From Phoronis australis (Eukaryota > Phoronida > Phoronidae), in contig NMRA01000257.1 of NCBI GenBank assembly GCA_002633005.1, forward strand, positions 92,731-156,730: a DNA stretch of 64,000 bases. Reading direction: 5' to 3'. Position 1 is the first letter of the stretch, and every line of letters starts with the position of its first letter. The notes under the pieces were generated by a model. That model was not told the origin of the DNA, ran no database searches, and saw only the letters and a list, made by a program, of their open reading frames with translations. Of the stretch, positions 49,250 to 62,500 are shown piece after piece. The position numbers were made by a program, and so were the translations under genes.

Positions 49250-50410
49250 TCTAATGTTCGTGTATCGGCTACCCACACATAATTGTGGAACTTCCATATA
49301 CATTTGAGGATTGCCCTCTACTGTCTGTATGTCGACGATCCACATATCGAGAAATGTCCATGTATCGAGGATCACCATCTTCTGTACACATGTCAACCAT
49401 CCACACATCAAGGATGACCTTCTACTGTCCACAAACCACCTATTCACACAACGATGTCTGCCATCAGCCGTTAGCATTTCGATCTTCTTCACATCAATGA
49501 ATGTCCCCACATCTAGGATCTTCATCTCCCATCCTCCTACTGATCATGTTTCCATTGATGCTTGCCCTTGATCGTATGCATATAGACTGTCCTCCCACCA
49601 GGATGGTCAATATGCTTATAGTCAATGGACTGTACGTATAATGACTGTCGTCCCACCAGGACAGTCAATATACATACGGTGGATGGCAGGCATCAGTGGA
49701 CACATAATCGGTAGATGGACGGTACTTGACGATTCTAGCAGTGTGAATGTTCCATGATGTGTGGAAGGTTGCAATGCAGATGGCCGACGATAGATGTTGT
49801 TGTGAGAACAGTTGGTTTGTAGCCGGTAGATGGTGAACCTTGATGAGTGGATGTTTATCGGTGTGAGGCCAGTTGATATGTGTACGGAAGATGGCGATCC
49901 ACTATGCATGGACTTTTCTCGGTATGGGGAAGGTCAATATATGGATAGTAGAACCAATCCTTGAATGAATTGGCGTTCCACGATATGTGGGCTGTCAATA
50001 TGCGAACAGTTGATGATAATCATGGATATGGGATGTTCCACTGCGTGTGGATGGTTGGGATGCATGCCTAGCAGATGACAATCCTTGATGCTAGGATGTT
50101 TCTTGGTGTTTGGAAGCTCGACATGTGAACAGTTGGTGGCAGTCATTGATGTGCAGACAGTCAGGTTGTGGACAAAAGATGACAATCCTCGATGCGTGGA
50201 TGGTCCTTGATATTTGAATTATCGGTTTTCAGGTGTTAGACGGTGAATCTTGATGCATGGATGTTCCTCGATGTGTGAATGAGTGACATGCGAACAGTTG
50301 ATATCAGTTGTCGATGTGCGAAGTCTTTATTTGGAGATTAGGTGGAAGGCTTTGATGTATGGACACTCTTTGATGCCTGCACAGTTGATATACGGATCGC
50401 ATAATACACA
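49250..50410. repeat. degenerate long tandem array with an orientation switch
   Basis: Motifs such as CACATCAAGGAT and CACATGTCAACCATCC recur about every 60-70 bp on the plus strand up to about 49,600. Beyond that the same motifs recur as reverse complements (ATCCTTGATG, GGATGTTCC). The open frames found on both strands here are by-products of the repeat, with His/Ser/Pro-rich repeated peptides. Confidence 0.75.
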
Positions 50411-51304
50411 ACAAAGGGATCTGATGAATTGATCGAGAATTCACCAATAAGGTGGCTGCATTAGCTCTTAGTGACCTGGACTTCCTGCTGATTCAGTGTC
50501 AGTACTTCTGTTGTGTACGTCATAAACTGTTGAAATGTTTAACATCCATTCGTCGAGAAATATCCGCATCATTGTTTTTGCATTGATGGTCGTGCACTAT
50601 GGTTATGTGAAAAAATGATGAGGTCATTGGTGCAAGCAATTGACTGTTCGGGAAAACATCAATCTCCGATTATCTCAAAAATTCTGTTAAGGCGTCCACG
50701 CATGACTTAACTTGCACGTGACCCAGATGGGTAATGTAACTCTGGTCTTGTAGTTAATTGGTGATCATTACTGATGTTCCTTTCAGCATGATGCCTTATG
50801 GTAGTGTCGTCAACCAACCATCCACGTGACCTGGATTGCCAGCTGCTGACCTGCATCTACATGTATACTGATGCAAGTGTCAGTGAGTTTCATGACCGTG
50901 AGCTATGTCATAATATGTCATTATTGCATGAAAAGAACTCAGGGATACCAATGCCTAGTTTCAACCATTCACTCTACGGAAGAAGAGGATGGGATGGGGG
51001 CTGGCTATATCTACCATCAGAAACCTGACGTGCAGCGTCAGCGCCTATGATTAAACATTTATCGATGGGCAAGGTAATATGAGTAAGCGTGGGCATGTTT
51101 AGGATGTGTGCGACAATGGGCTTAGACTTAAATGTGATAAGGACGACGACAACACAGGCAAATGTGTGTACATTATAATTATTTGCATGAGGCTTGGAGA
51201 GATGGGGATGTTGAGCAGTAAAATGTGAACCATGAGAAGGATGTCACTTGGGAGTCCCTGGTTTAGTAAAACCCATGAAAATAACGAGGAACATTGGGAG
51301 TTGT

Positions 51305-51535
51305 TAACAGGATAAAGTCCTCCCCATGAAAAGGGTAAAACTTTCATGTCGATTTCTCCATGACAGGATGTCAATCAAGTTAAATGGGTAAAGTCTTTCT
51401 CGTGATAAGGGTAAAACTTTTGGGTGTAGAGTTTTTCATGACAGGATGTCAATCAATTTAAACAGGTAAAGCCTTCTCCCGTGAAAAGGGGAAACTTTTT
51501 CGTTGAGTTTTCTCAACAGAGGATATTATTCGAGA
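51305..51535. repeat. tandem repeat, unit about 85 bp
   Basis: Two and a half copies of a unit containing GGGTAAAACTTT and CATGACAGGATGTCAATCAA. Copies are diverged. Confidence 0.7.
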
Positions 51536-53052
51536 AGTAGAGGGCGTAGGAAATATTTGATGGTTGGGGGGTCCACCCCCTACATTTTGGTTGACTGGCG
51601 GGGGCGTTCGCCCCCCGACCACCCGCTTATATTTAAATGTTACCAGGAACTTCTGTTTCTTCATTGCCACTCAGCTTCCGTTTACTTTGAAAAGTGAAGA
51701 AATGTTCTTCGATGCACTATAGACTACATGTATAGTACGTGGACCGCCAACTCCGTATATTTTCAATGGACGAAATCTGCGATCATACGCATAAGCCGTG
51801 ACGTCACTATCGACACCCGCGAATACAGCCAGTTTTACTTCCGGCAAGTACGTCGTCTGATAATCAAGGTTATTTCGTCGGGATTTGAATCGGAGATTTT
51901 GCAGAATTCATATCCGTGTTTCAATAAATTGAATGCACGTAAAACGTTAACTTCTTAAATAAATCTCATTTTAATACTCCAGAAATAACCACCGGACCTA
52001 CTCAAAATCTATCTCACACTTCAACAGGAGTTTACACATGACGTTTCATTTTACACTCGAATGCACGTCGGAGCCGCTCAAAATTTCTGGACTCTTAGTC
52101 TGTGAAAATACCACCAACTAACCAGTTTCGACGTCTTTGCGAACATGGGATAGGTACATTCTGACAGTGTATGAAGGTGGCTTTAATACAATTATAAGGG
52201 AAAAGTTTTGTAATCCGGTTCTAACATACGAATAAAACTCACATTTTGCCCGAGTTGCGCGCCAAACAAAACCTGATTCATATTTTTTGTCAAAGACTGA
52301 AATCCTTACAGCGATCGCTGATTGGCTGATATGTCAGTGACGTGGCTGGTGGGGCCTCGACTGCTTATCGCATATCGCTGTCCATATTGTGAAGAGTTTA
52401 CATCGTATTTTACCATTCTTATTTTTTACTGTTTGCCACAGTGCTGTTAAAGGTTCGACATGCTTTTTTGTATGCTTCCTGGTTGTTCGAACTCTTGTTC
52501 GAAAAATGTGCTTCTATGATGAAAGACATTGCTTATCACCTGTTGCCCTATGCCTAAACCTGCATGTATACTAAACATACAGGTTTGCGCCGATGTGGGT
52601 AAAAAATAGTGGACAAATAAATTCTAACTTAAAATTAGTGTCATTAAAACTACTCTCTTCTTTAAGTAAACTAACTTATTTACCGTTGCTGAAAAATTTA
52701 GTGTTCCGACGTTAATAGGCTGCTGCTAAAATTGTGAAGCGTTCTTTTGGGTCGGTCTTTGGCGATTACATCACCTGACCATGACCAGTTTCTTAACCCC
52801 TCGATTCTTTTATCAACTGTTCTTCTTTTCCGGCACAAGTTTGCGTACATCTCCCAACAAATTATCGGAGCTTGTTTCATTTCGTTACAAATTTTTAATA
52901 TTTTAATACCAGCAAACCGATTTTTAGAACAAACCTTGCTGCCGCGAAGCTGTCATCATCTCCCGAAAGACGTCGAAAAAAATGAGGAAATGGCGCGTGC
53001 GACGTGTCAAGAGCGTGCTGTTTTAGAAAACGGATGACAAACTTTTCTTTGT

Positions 53053-53060
53053 TATAAAAG
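53053..53060 (+). promoter_or_regulatory. isolated TATA box
   Basis: TATAAAAG in a G+C-rich context, followed about 80 bp later by a plausible splice donor (AACAAG|gtgcgt). No coding exon can be attached to it; it might serve a distant first exon of the plus-strand stress-protein gene. Confidence 0.2.
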
Positions 53061-55476
53061 GCGGCGAATTATGGTAGCAAATTTCGTTTATTTGATTGTT
53101 TCCCACCTACACGGCTGCAACAAACAAGGTGCGTGTCGGCTGACTACCAGATTTTGCATGCTAAAAGTAGGACACTGAATTTACTTAATCAAATACATCA
53201 TGAAAACCAGCGGTTCAAGTGGGTATTTTTTGAGTTGCGTTAGAGAATATAAGTTTACCTTTTGCTATTGGTGAACTTAATCAACTGATCATAGAAAAAT
53301 ATGCAAAACTTGTTCAGAAAAAATACAGTTCCCTTTTAAGGCATTTTAAATTAAAAGTTCTAATAATTCCAAAATTATGCCTTTCAAACGAAAATTCTAC
53401 GGCAAAATAAAATTCTTCAACCGGTTTTGGAAAGTCCTATGTCACACCTGACCAATCCTACAGCTAATGTAACGAATGTCCCGTGAGCAAAAGATACTAA
53501 GTTTGGTCCCTCTGAAATACATGGATTTATTCTGCAAAACGTGAAAATAAGATACAAAAAAGTTGCTACCTAGGGCACACGTGCACATTAACTGGGTCTA
53601 TCATTTTCCCACCGTAAGTACCTGAGCTTCAGATAGCCACCCAAGGGCGCAAAGCTTTTCGAAATCAAGCTTGATTCTAAGGGAGTCCTATTGTTGATCC
53701 TACACAATAAAGTTATTTTCCGAAATTTGTAGTGACTGTTACAGTTAATTTAATATATTCTGTTCAAGTCAACGAGGCCAGTTCATCTAAATGCATTTAA
53801 CACGATTAATGCATTGTTAAAACACCCCTTTCTTAAAAAATGGGTTGGGTTAGAACGTGCACGTTAGGATGAGAGCGTGCAATTTTCCGTCAGTTGCCAC
53901 GTCGGTTTTCGTGTACAATGTTCGTGGTGAACCTCAGTCAAGTGATGAAAACACAGAATCGTACGAAGGCGGTGCCTTTCCAAATTTGATTCGTTGTGTT
54001 GTCTGTTTTTCCTTACGGTTCAGGAATACTTGTAGATCCAGGAACAAGAACTGAACGAGACAGGATTCGTGACAACGTTGGTGAACGGCAACATCTATAT
54101 TAAGGTGTTACAACTTTCATCGACATTGTCATCTTATTTGTTTTCATCCAACCTCTCCCGATGAAAACTTGAATGAAGAAGATCTTCAGTACTTGAGTGA
54201 GCACGGTATACTATGTGATTCATGTTGAATTATTCAACGGTTCTTTTAGGACCATTTCACTCAATACCTAAGGCTCATGCACAATACAATCACCTACGGC
54301 CCGTTTAAGGGCTCCAGAAGAACAGCTCCCTTGAGAAAGTTTAATTATAAACATACGGAAGTTAGACCAGTGAATTCGTTGCCGAGGAGCATTTTCAATC
54401 CGAACAAAATTAATAAATTTCTGAAACACAAACTTTATATAAGAATCTTTTGCACTCTGTATAATTTGTGCACAAATATGCTTTTGTAATTGTCTTAGTA
54501 CATAAACCCTGAATCTCAAACTGTCGGGAGTAACTGTATCTATATGCCACGTGTAAGCAGGACGACAAAAGCAGTCGGCACTGACTCGAAAGTTTAAATT
54601 TTGCAATTACATGACCAGTAGTATTGTCAAAAGTACTCACGATACCAGGAGTTTTACTATTAGAAGACTTTGAACAGAGTCAATTCAAAGCCCAAATTAT
54701 TTTTTCGTTGTACTGGACAGTGAAATAGATGCAAGAATTTCCCGTCACAATAAACTAACCAGAGGCTGAGCTTGACACGTTACGAGAATGTTGCCGCCTT
54801 AAGGATATTCGCAATAAAATGTCGGAGTTTCGAATCTGTTGTCTATATATGGTTGCACAGTGAAGCAGACGATAGAAATGAAGTGGAAGTGCGTAGCGCC
54901 ACAGCCGGTCGCCTGGTATATCATACGCATATCATCCGGAGTGGCATTATCCTTAGATTACGCCGGTTCTCTGAATCGGACACTTGAAGTTGGGTCTGAG
55001 CCCCCAACCTCCACACACACACACACAAATTATAACTCCACACATTGTCGAATCATTTTGTTCCGGCCGTACAATGTTAATCACTGGGGTTATTTAAGAC
55101 CACAATAGTTCCTCGTGCTTTTGCTGCTTTAATTTTTGCGTCCGCCTATGCCCTAGTATAGGCCTATGTTTTTTCGTCGTCTCGGTCATTTTGTATTTTT
55201 CTGACATTTGGTCCTATATTTATGCGTACCCTAGTGGGATGGCATACCCGCACAACCGTGTAATATCTCCTTAATAAGAGCCGGTTCCCCAACTCTGTCA
55301 CAGGTCATTCCACATGTTTGTATACATACGTTTTTCGCTATCCGTAAAAAGGTCAATCACTCATAGCCATTGTGGGTTGAAGGTTATACAGTATCTATGA
55401 CCTACTTCCAGTCGCGTTGATCCTCAGACGAAGGACTCTCTGAGCAGACTCTTCTTTGCCATCCTTGAGACACAGC

Positions 55477-57878
55477 ATGTCGTCAAACACCGTTGTAGTA
55501 GCTGTTGATGGTAGCAAGAACTCGGAGAAGGCCTTTGAATGTAATTATGAAATATTTGAGGTCACAAATTTATTGGTGCAATTCCAACGTAATAAGGTCA
55601 TTTTGACTCGGGTTCAGAGTCGCAACTGAATAACGCTATCGTATTCGCAAAGTGCTGGTGAAGTATACCGATGCAATAGGATTCGTGTTTATTCTTTAGT
55701 GGAACAACGTGCCAGTAATCCTAATATGTCATATCGTGAGAGGAGTTTGCTAACGCTGTTATTTAGCGGTCGTTGACAAATGTGCCGTTTTCAATCACCC
55801 ATTGTTTTTGTGTTGTTGATGTAACGAAGCTTGTAGGCCTTATTATTTCTGCTGCAGATTACTGCCAAAGACTACATCGTCCTGAGAACAATGTAGTGAT
55901 CTTACACGCTGCGGAAGAACCAAATATCCAGGGCTCTGGCACATATCACTGGGGTAAGTTTCGGCTACACAACGGTTAGCGGCCGATACACTGCCGGACT
56001 TGACTTGTTTTACTTAAAAATGTTAATTCCGGAGAAAGCTACATGTAATTGAAACAGGAAGGTCGATGGATCAGAAAGGCAAATGGAGAAGATGCGTTGG
56101 AGGAAGGGAGGAGAATTTTGAAGACTGATAAAAGAAAAGGTTGAAGGCTTAGAGGTGGGAGAGCTCAAGCTTAACTGGACTCATTACAAGTATGAATGAG
56201 AACACTTTTATTGTCATGTTGCACCTCAGTTTCTACCTTGTCAAAAGTGTCGCATACGCACAAAAGACTTTTGATGTACACACGGTATGTACTGTGTATC
56301 CATTCTGAAACCACTTTTAGTTGATGTTTGAAAATCAGTTCCAGTTCTACCATACGTCTTATTGCAGCGCCCACTACTGCCACTAGGGATGACTATAAAA
56401 AACTCTTGGATCAGCAACAGAAGAGTGTTAATGACCTAAAGAGTAGGTTCTCGTCGCTCAGTCAAAAGTTCAAGGTAAGTTATTTCTCTTCACCCATCAT
56501 TCAGATATCAAGCTTTCACGTGTGGTGCTTGTTCTTTTGACTCTCATCTAGTGCCACCATCTCCTTGATCTGGGTCCCTTACCCACACGGTACAAACTTA
56601 ATTGATATTCTACTCGACAACTGACCAAGCATGCCATGTGAAATTGGAAAAAATACCCCATCAGAATAGAATCCTCACCTTTCAAGTCGAGTCTGGAGTA
56701 AATCTTGGTGATCAGGGGTCCTGATGACCATAATTCAAGATTTATAATGTGCAATGTTGGGTCCAGGCAGACATGTAAGACTTGACTAGACAGTATGACA
56801 TTTGTTCGACTTCGACCATNCCCCCCCCCCCCCCCCCCCCCCAACGCATTCCACATTACATGGAACAGTGCCAAATAGGGACTTGACGAAATCTCGTGTG
56901 AAAATATGTCTTTGTTTGTTATGAGCCTATCTTTGGCAGGTGACATTTTCCAATAACACATCCGAAAACCGGAGCCCTTATTTCACTGAAAATGAACAGG
57001 CCTTAAATTAGGGGCGTTGTGTGAAAAGGATATCTATTTTTTCAATAATATTGAGAATTCCACGTAGAATTTACTGTCATTCTGCATCAAATTCAAAATT
57101 GAAATTAGTAATGAAAATAATAAAATATCAAAAAGTCCCGTAAGCGGTAAAGTTAAGGAACATAACTGTTTCCCTGACTTGGGACTGTTTCATGCAAGTG
57201 AACACATATCCCCAGTTACGTTGTCTTACCTTATTTTCTAGCGTGTTCAAGCTAAGGCTCTAGGTTTTTCGTTCAGGTCACTAACTGAACGTTTCATTTA
57301 ACCCAACCCCCAGGTTTCGACTCCGTAATCATTGAAGGGAATGTTAGGAACTTGTCGTCATCTCCCATGCTTCGCCCTCTCATTTGTTGTCTCGGTCTTG
57401 AATGGGTATTTTGTCTACTAATAGGTATCTCGTCTGGGATTTTATTATTTTGTAACTCTAGGTAATACATTAGTCCGGATTTTCATTTTGACGACACTCC
57501 TGTAACCAATTTGTAGAAGGGCAAAGTGCAGCTTTCATTTGTCTTGAATCACGAAAAGGGCTTTCAATGGTTATCCTTTTTAGTGTACATGTACGTCTGT
57601 GGATTTCATGAGAGCAGACCTTGGCTTTCATGTACTACCGGTTCTCTCTTTCGGTTACCTTGTACAATTTGTGCCTACAGGTTCCAGTTAAAGTGGAGAG
57701 CCTTCACTGCAACCGTGCTGCTGACTGTATTGTGGACTACTCCAAGAAAAATCATGCAGACAGTATCATCGTGGGTAGTAGAGGCATGGGCACCATTAGA
57801 CGCACCTTCCTGGGCAGTGTCAGCGACTACGTGCTGCATCACAGTGACCGCCCTGTAACTGTCATACCATCGGAGTAG
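55477..57878 (+). CDS. universal stress protein (UspA family), four exons
   Basis: Exons 55477-55540, 55858-55953, 56368-56474 and 57681-57878 total 465 nt, in phase, encoding 154 residues, the usual length of a single-domain Usp. It begins MSSNTVVVAVDGSKNSEKAF, the first strand and the Asp of the fold. VVILHAAEEP is the second strand. The last exon has the nucleotide-binding loop G-x2-G-x9-G-S (GSRGMG..FLGSVSDYV) and the closing strand VTVIP. Retention of that loop places it with ATP-binding Usp proteins, soluble stress-response proteins of alpha/beta fold; the exact role in animals is poorly known. The start is the first ATG, with a pyrimidine-rich leader upstream. It is convergent with gene C. 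Donors and acceptors are all GT-AG. Confidence 0.94.
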
Positions 57879-59584
57879 GTAGCTGCGCTCTCATCAACAC
57901 ACGCACGCTCGCTGTCACATCAGGATATGATGTACTTCGTAATTAGTATTGTTTCACACACATCTATGATAACCAGTCCTTATTCTAAAAATATTCAAGT
58001 TGTAATTGAATAGCGAAATTGGTCTACCGTTAATCCCCAAAAGCAAAATTAAGGGGTAACGCAATTACAAGTACCTTCCATGCTTAAAATGATTCATGTC
58101 TCTACATTCCGTGCAGTGGTGGAGTTGATTCTTTTAACACAGGATTTGATGTAAGTGTTTGTTAGTTGATACTACGATTAGCCTTGTGTTCGCTGGGTGT
58201 ATTGTGAAATAAAATGACTGTCAATAATAATTGGTTTTCAAAATCAGTGTTAGATTTTAGCGTTAGCTCATTCTACTGCCCGCGGACGTTATAAGCAGAG
58301 TGCGACAACTTATGTCGCTTACAGCTACACGTATTGTCGCCCGCGCTACTGTACATGTATGTTTGGTGTGCGACAATTATCATGATTATGTCACAACCAT
58401 AGACATCTTACACTATGTGATGTCTATGGTCACAACACCATTTATTCTCGCATGTCGTATATATGAGCGAGCTAGTCCTCTATTCAAAATTTGTGATATT
58501 CATACTATGGTCTTAATCTGATAGCTTTGAGGAAAATTTCTGGTGGCCCTGATTTTATCGAAGATTGCGTGCCCGGTGGTAGCTAATGTGGGTGTAAGTT
58601 CTTGACTGCGATATCTCTTGCAACCAACGTAACACCATGAAATGCGCCATTCTTAACGTAAAACTAAAAAAAATTGATTTCTCTCTGAAACGAGGCTTGA
58701 ACAGAATGAGGGGACTGTTAATGTTCTGATTGCACAATGTAAAATCTTTTCTTCAGTAATTCCCACAGGCAAGTTCTAGTTTTAGTTCTATACTATGCGG
58801 TCAACCTCGTGGACCGTCTCGCTCCGTTTCAACTGACAACAGGCGTAATTTGATGGGGACTAAAGATACATGAACGCACCAAAACTTCCAGTGAAGTGTT
58901 GCCAGCAAGGTACACAAACTCGACTCGAGCGGCTGGGCTAGCCAAACCATATATTAATTATCTAATTGTCTATGAGCCAGACGTTATCAATGTTATGCTG
59001 CTCAAGCTTCGCTTTGGCATTGCACTGCATAAACTTTTGGAAATGGTATGTAGTCTACTCGTATGATTTGTTTGCGAAACCCGAAAATTTGTTGTCTATG
59101 GTCATCCCTCAATTAGCTTGTAAAGCTGCATTCGCATTGTTTAGCAGGATAAAAATAAAAATAAAAATCGATGGAAGCCTTTTACGATTATAAAATCAAC
59201 CTCGAACATGTTTTACGATGGTCAAGCTTTTTTGTTTTGTGTTAGGAAGAACATTCGAACGGTCAACAGCTCACTGAAGAAAGCCACCGAAAACCGAAAA
59301 ATTGTCAATCTCAATGGGACTGGCACGCCCTGAAGTAGGATAATATTGGGAAGAAATTTTTCATTGAAAACTTTAAAAAAAAAACATGCCGCACAAAAAT
59401 TCACCGTGAGTACATCAAAGATCAGCTGCGTATCTATATATTCTATAGTATCATCAAAGGTATGCGATTCGTCATCAGGTGCGAAGCACTGGTTTGCAAT
59501 AGAGCCCTCGACATTGGGTACTTTTTCATGCACTTAAGATAAGACCATGAATATGACCAAGTAAAACGTATGTTGTCCTCATAT
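57879..59584. other. 3' regions of two convergent genes
   Basis: It contains the presumed 3' untranslated regions of the stress-protein gene (plus) and gene C (minus). An inverted repeat ACCATAGACATC/GATGTCTATGGT (about 58,397 and 58,420) is the only structure noticed. No coding gene is seen. Confidence 0.5.
58208..58213 (+). terminator. candidate polyadenylation signal of the stress-protein gene
   Basis: AATAAA 330 bp after the stop codon on the plus strand. Confidence 0.55.
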
Positions 59585-62500
59585 CTAGACTTTTGGAAAC
59601 AACGTCGTATTCCGTGGTAAAACGGAAAGTCGTGAAATGGCCCTGCTTGGCGGCTGCGATCTGTTTTCCTTAGGAACTATTCTTTCGTGTATTTCTTTCA
59701 CGGATTCGCTTTGTTTGTCCAAGGCAGCTTGAAGTTTTTCCAACCTGAAATAAATGTAAATATACCCGAATGAAGTGAATACTGGAGTTTTCTGTTGGCA
59801 AGCCTGAGAGACTTACATTCGGAAAATGCCCTTTTCGGGACCAAAGGCCAAATCTAAATATACTCGCGGGCGTAAATTTAGAAGTAATGAATATCCGCTG
59901 CACCCGACACATAAGTTGAACCAAGATAGTAAATTCACAACATATTGTCCCCACAGGAAAACTGGCTTTAGCTGCGGTTTTTATATCCGTTTCCTTATGA
60001 AACTGGGGAAAGTTTTAGGATTAACCATGTAGTACGTTTTTCCCAATGTAGTTACGCCCTGGGCGTATCAAGGAAAATTGTCCTTTTATAAGCCCACTGA
60101 GCGTATTCTATAAAGATGGGCTTGTATGTAAAAAAACTAGTAGCTTTTAAATTATCTAATAGAATAATTACATTACAAAACATAAACTTGTACACAAAGG
60201 CGGTTTTGCATCCTGTAGAGGTTGTCCTCAGGCCTATTAGCGTTTGTCTACTGTACTCATGAAAAGCAAACTTATCCGTCCAAGCACGTTAGATCCGCCA
60301 GCAGTTCAGTGGACTTGGTGAACAACTTCTGAGAACTCATCGGACAAAGGCAAAACTCATGGTAGGGTCTTTTGGGTGAGTACTAATTTTTTAGTTTAAC
60401 GTTGCTTTTATAATTCAAGCGGGAAACCAGTGGTGCATTAGCAGAGGACAGACTGTAGTTGAAATCGCCCAATAACCCGTTCACAAACTAGTCTCGCTAG
60501 CGCTTTCGCTAGTGGCAAAAAGCCAGATATATGAAGGGTTACGATTGTCACTTTTTACTGACGTAATGAATTACTCTTAAACAGATGACTTTCCTAGCAC
60601 TGTTGTAAGCAAGCTGTGAAAGTTTTGGTCAGTGAAACAGCTAGATTTTTGGCCACTCACGTGAGCCCTAGCGTTTTCTGTAGGTTTTTGTCAGGCCGAC
60701 GAGTTGTCGAAAACGAAGTCATTTCCACCAGTAGTCAGTTTGTTTTACCCCAATCTGAATCGACCTTAAGCGGCGAAAATTTATGTCAAAACACGTTCAT
60801 AAAATGATCACTGGTACGATAAACAAAGGCGTCTTACCTCTGCTCATGTGTGGGTAGTAAGCTGTTTGCAGGTTTGGGGTTACTCGTCAGCAGAAGTGAC
60901 AGTACTTCCAACAGTTCACATTGCTGGCGTTTTGCTGCTACTTGCGAATAGATGCTCGCAAAAACTCAAAGGGGTATTAGCCGGTAGTGAAATAGCTAGC
61001 TTTTCTGCCACATGATCAGGTGAACCAAGTATAAAACAAGGTAACCCTTTTCAACGGATGTGGGAAGTGTTGAAACTCATTGCAGGTTGGGGTCACGTTG
61101 AGGTTTGGATTTACAATCGGTGACGACCATTTGTGAAGAGAAGGGCAAAACTAATGGTGACGTCCTTGTCTACCTACAGATAACACTCTAAACAATAATA
61201 CCTTTTGTCTTGAAGCAAAACCTTTTGGTGAATTTTCTCCAGCTCTTCTGAATGAATGTTTTTTTCTTCCGGTTCAAGGAAGCCTGCCTTCGCTGACAGA
61301 AGGCTTGGTTTGGAACACGTCAGCTGAAAATATTAGTCTTGTGATTAGTTAGTTTACTAATGTATGCTAATCACGTTAAGTTGGGAACTGAATGGTATTG
61401 TTTTCAGGCAGGCAAGTTTTACCCTTGTGAACTTAAAACCTAGAAGTGTCCGATTCTTATTCATTGTCATCGAACTGGGTTGTAATGATTATTTTCCCCT
61501 GTTTTATTGCTCCTGCATAGCTCGGTTGCAATTCTGCAGTTGGACGTACAAAGGCTATGACACTCGGTTATCTGGAGACAGGGGTAGTCTGTGTAAACGC
61601 AGTATTCATGTATGCCGTCTGAGAGGCAATCCACAAACCGTACTGAAACTTATGCACGTGACTTCTACTGAGCAGAACCTTTCCACAACTTGTTAGTTTC
61701 TTACCTTTCTCCAAAATGATCTACCTGATGTGGCCACTGATATTTCTTTCTTACTAACATGGAACCATCTTTGAATAAATTTTGGCATGCTTCTCTCGGT
61801 GTAGTAGAGCATATCCACTTGCATCTCGATGCGAGTCATGTACGCTGAACTGGAAACCTTTTCTATGTCCCCAACGGCAATGCCAACCTGTAATCCACAT
61901 CAAAAGAGGGATTTCATTTGAAAAGACCTCTTTAAAAACTGCCCCAGTAAAACTTCAGCTTTTTATTTTCTGTCTGTAAATGGCAAAGTAGACGAGCACT
62001 CATTTACCCCAAAAATGGAATCATTTGCCGCACTAAAATGTCGCAAGGAGAATCAATACAATTTTTGAATGGAAAATGTTCGTATAGGTTCAAAAAACTG
62101 CATGCTGACTGCATTCTTTTATCGTGTTTCTAGGGCGGACCCGGCACCACCTAAATCCGTGTCTCATCCTGGGGTTCAGTATAAATTGCACAGCAATTAT
62201 TGATGTCATGTCTAGTATTTGCTGAGATACCAATCAGATAATATCGGGCACTGTGCGCGGTTGAAATCCCGATCTATATTGCACCTTACTGGCGGAATTA
62301 ATCAAAATACGTGTCTTGAAATTGGTCAGACACTTACTAACAGATTCATGAGAGCAACAGGCATCATGAACACAAAGATACCACTGAGAATATATCCGTC
62401 CACGCCAAGTGTGTTGGAGGAAGCGTTCTTAATGAAGGTGTCTTTAAAGTTCACCTCACCAACGGACATGGAGAAGGTCGTTAAGATGGTATTCACAGTG

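Larger units (their letters stand above)
45942..55476. other. intergenic region between gene B and the stress-protein gene
   Basis: 9.5 kb without a supported protein-coding gene. It holds the SINE-like sequence, one M1 element, a long degenerate array (49.25-50.4 kb), a shorter tandem repeat at 51.3 kb, and a plus-strand TATAAAAG at 53,053. Around 51.79-51.84 kb the matches GTGACGTCAC (CRE-like) and ACTTCCGG (ETS-like) lie close together, with no gene start identified. Confidence 0.5.

Noticed and set aside
49247-50185. Overlapping reading frames of 80-95 codons on both strands
   Set aside because: They are by-products of a stop-poor tandem repeat; the peptides simply repeat the same motif.
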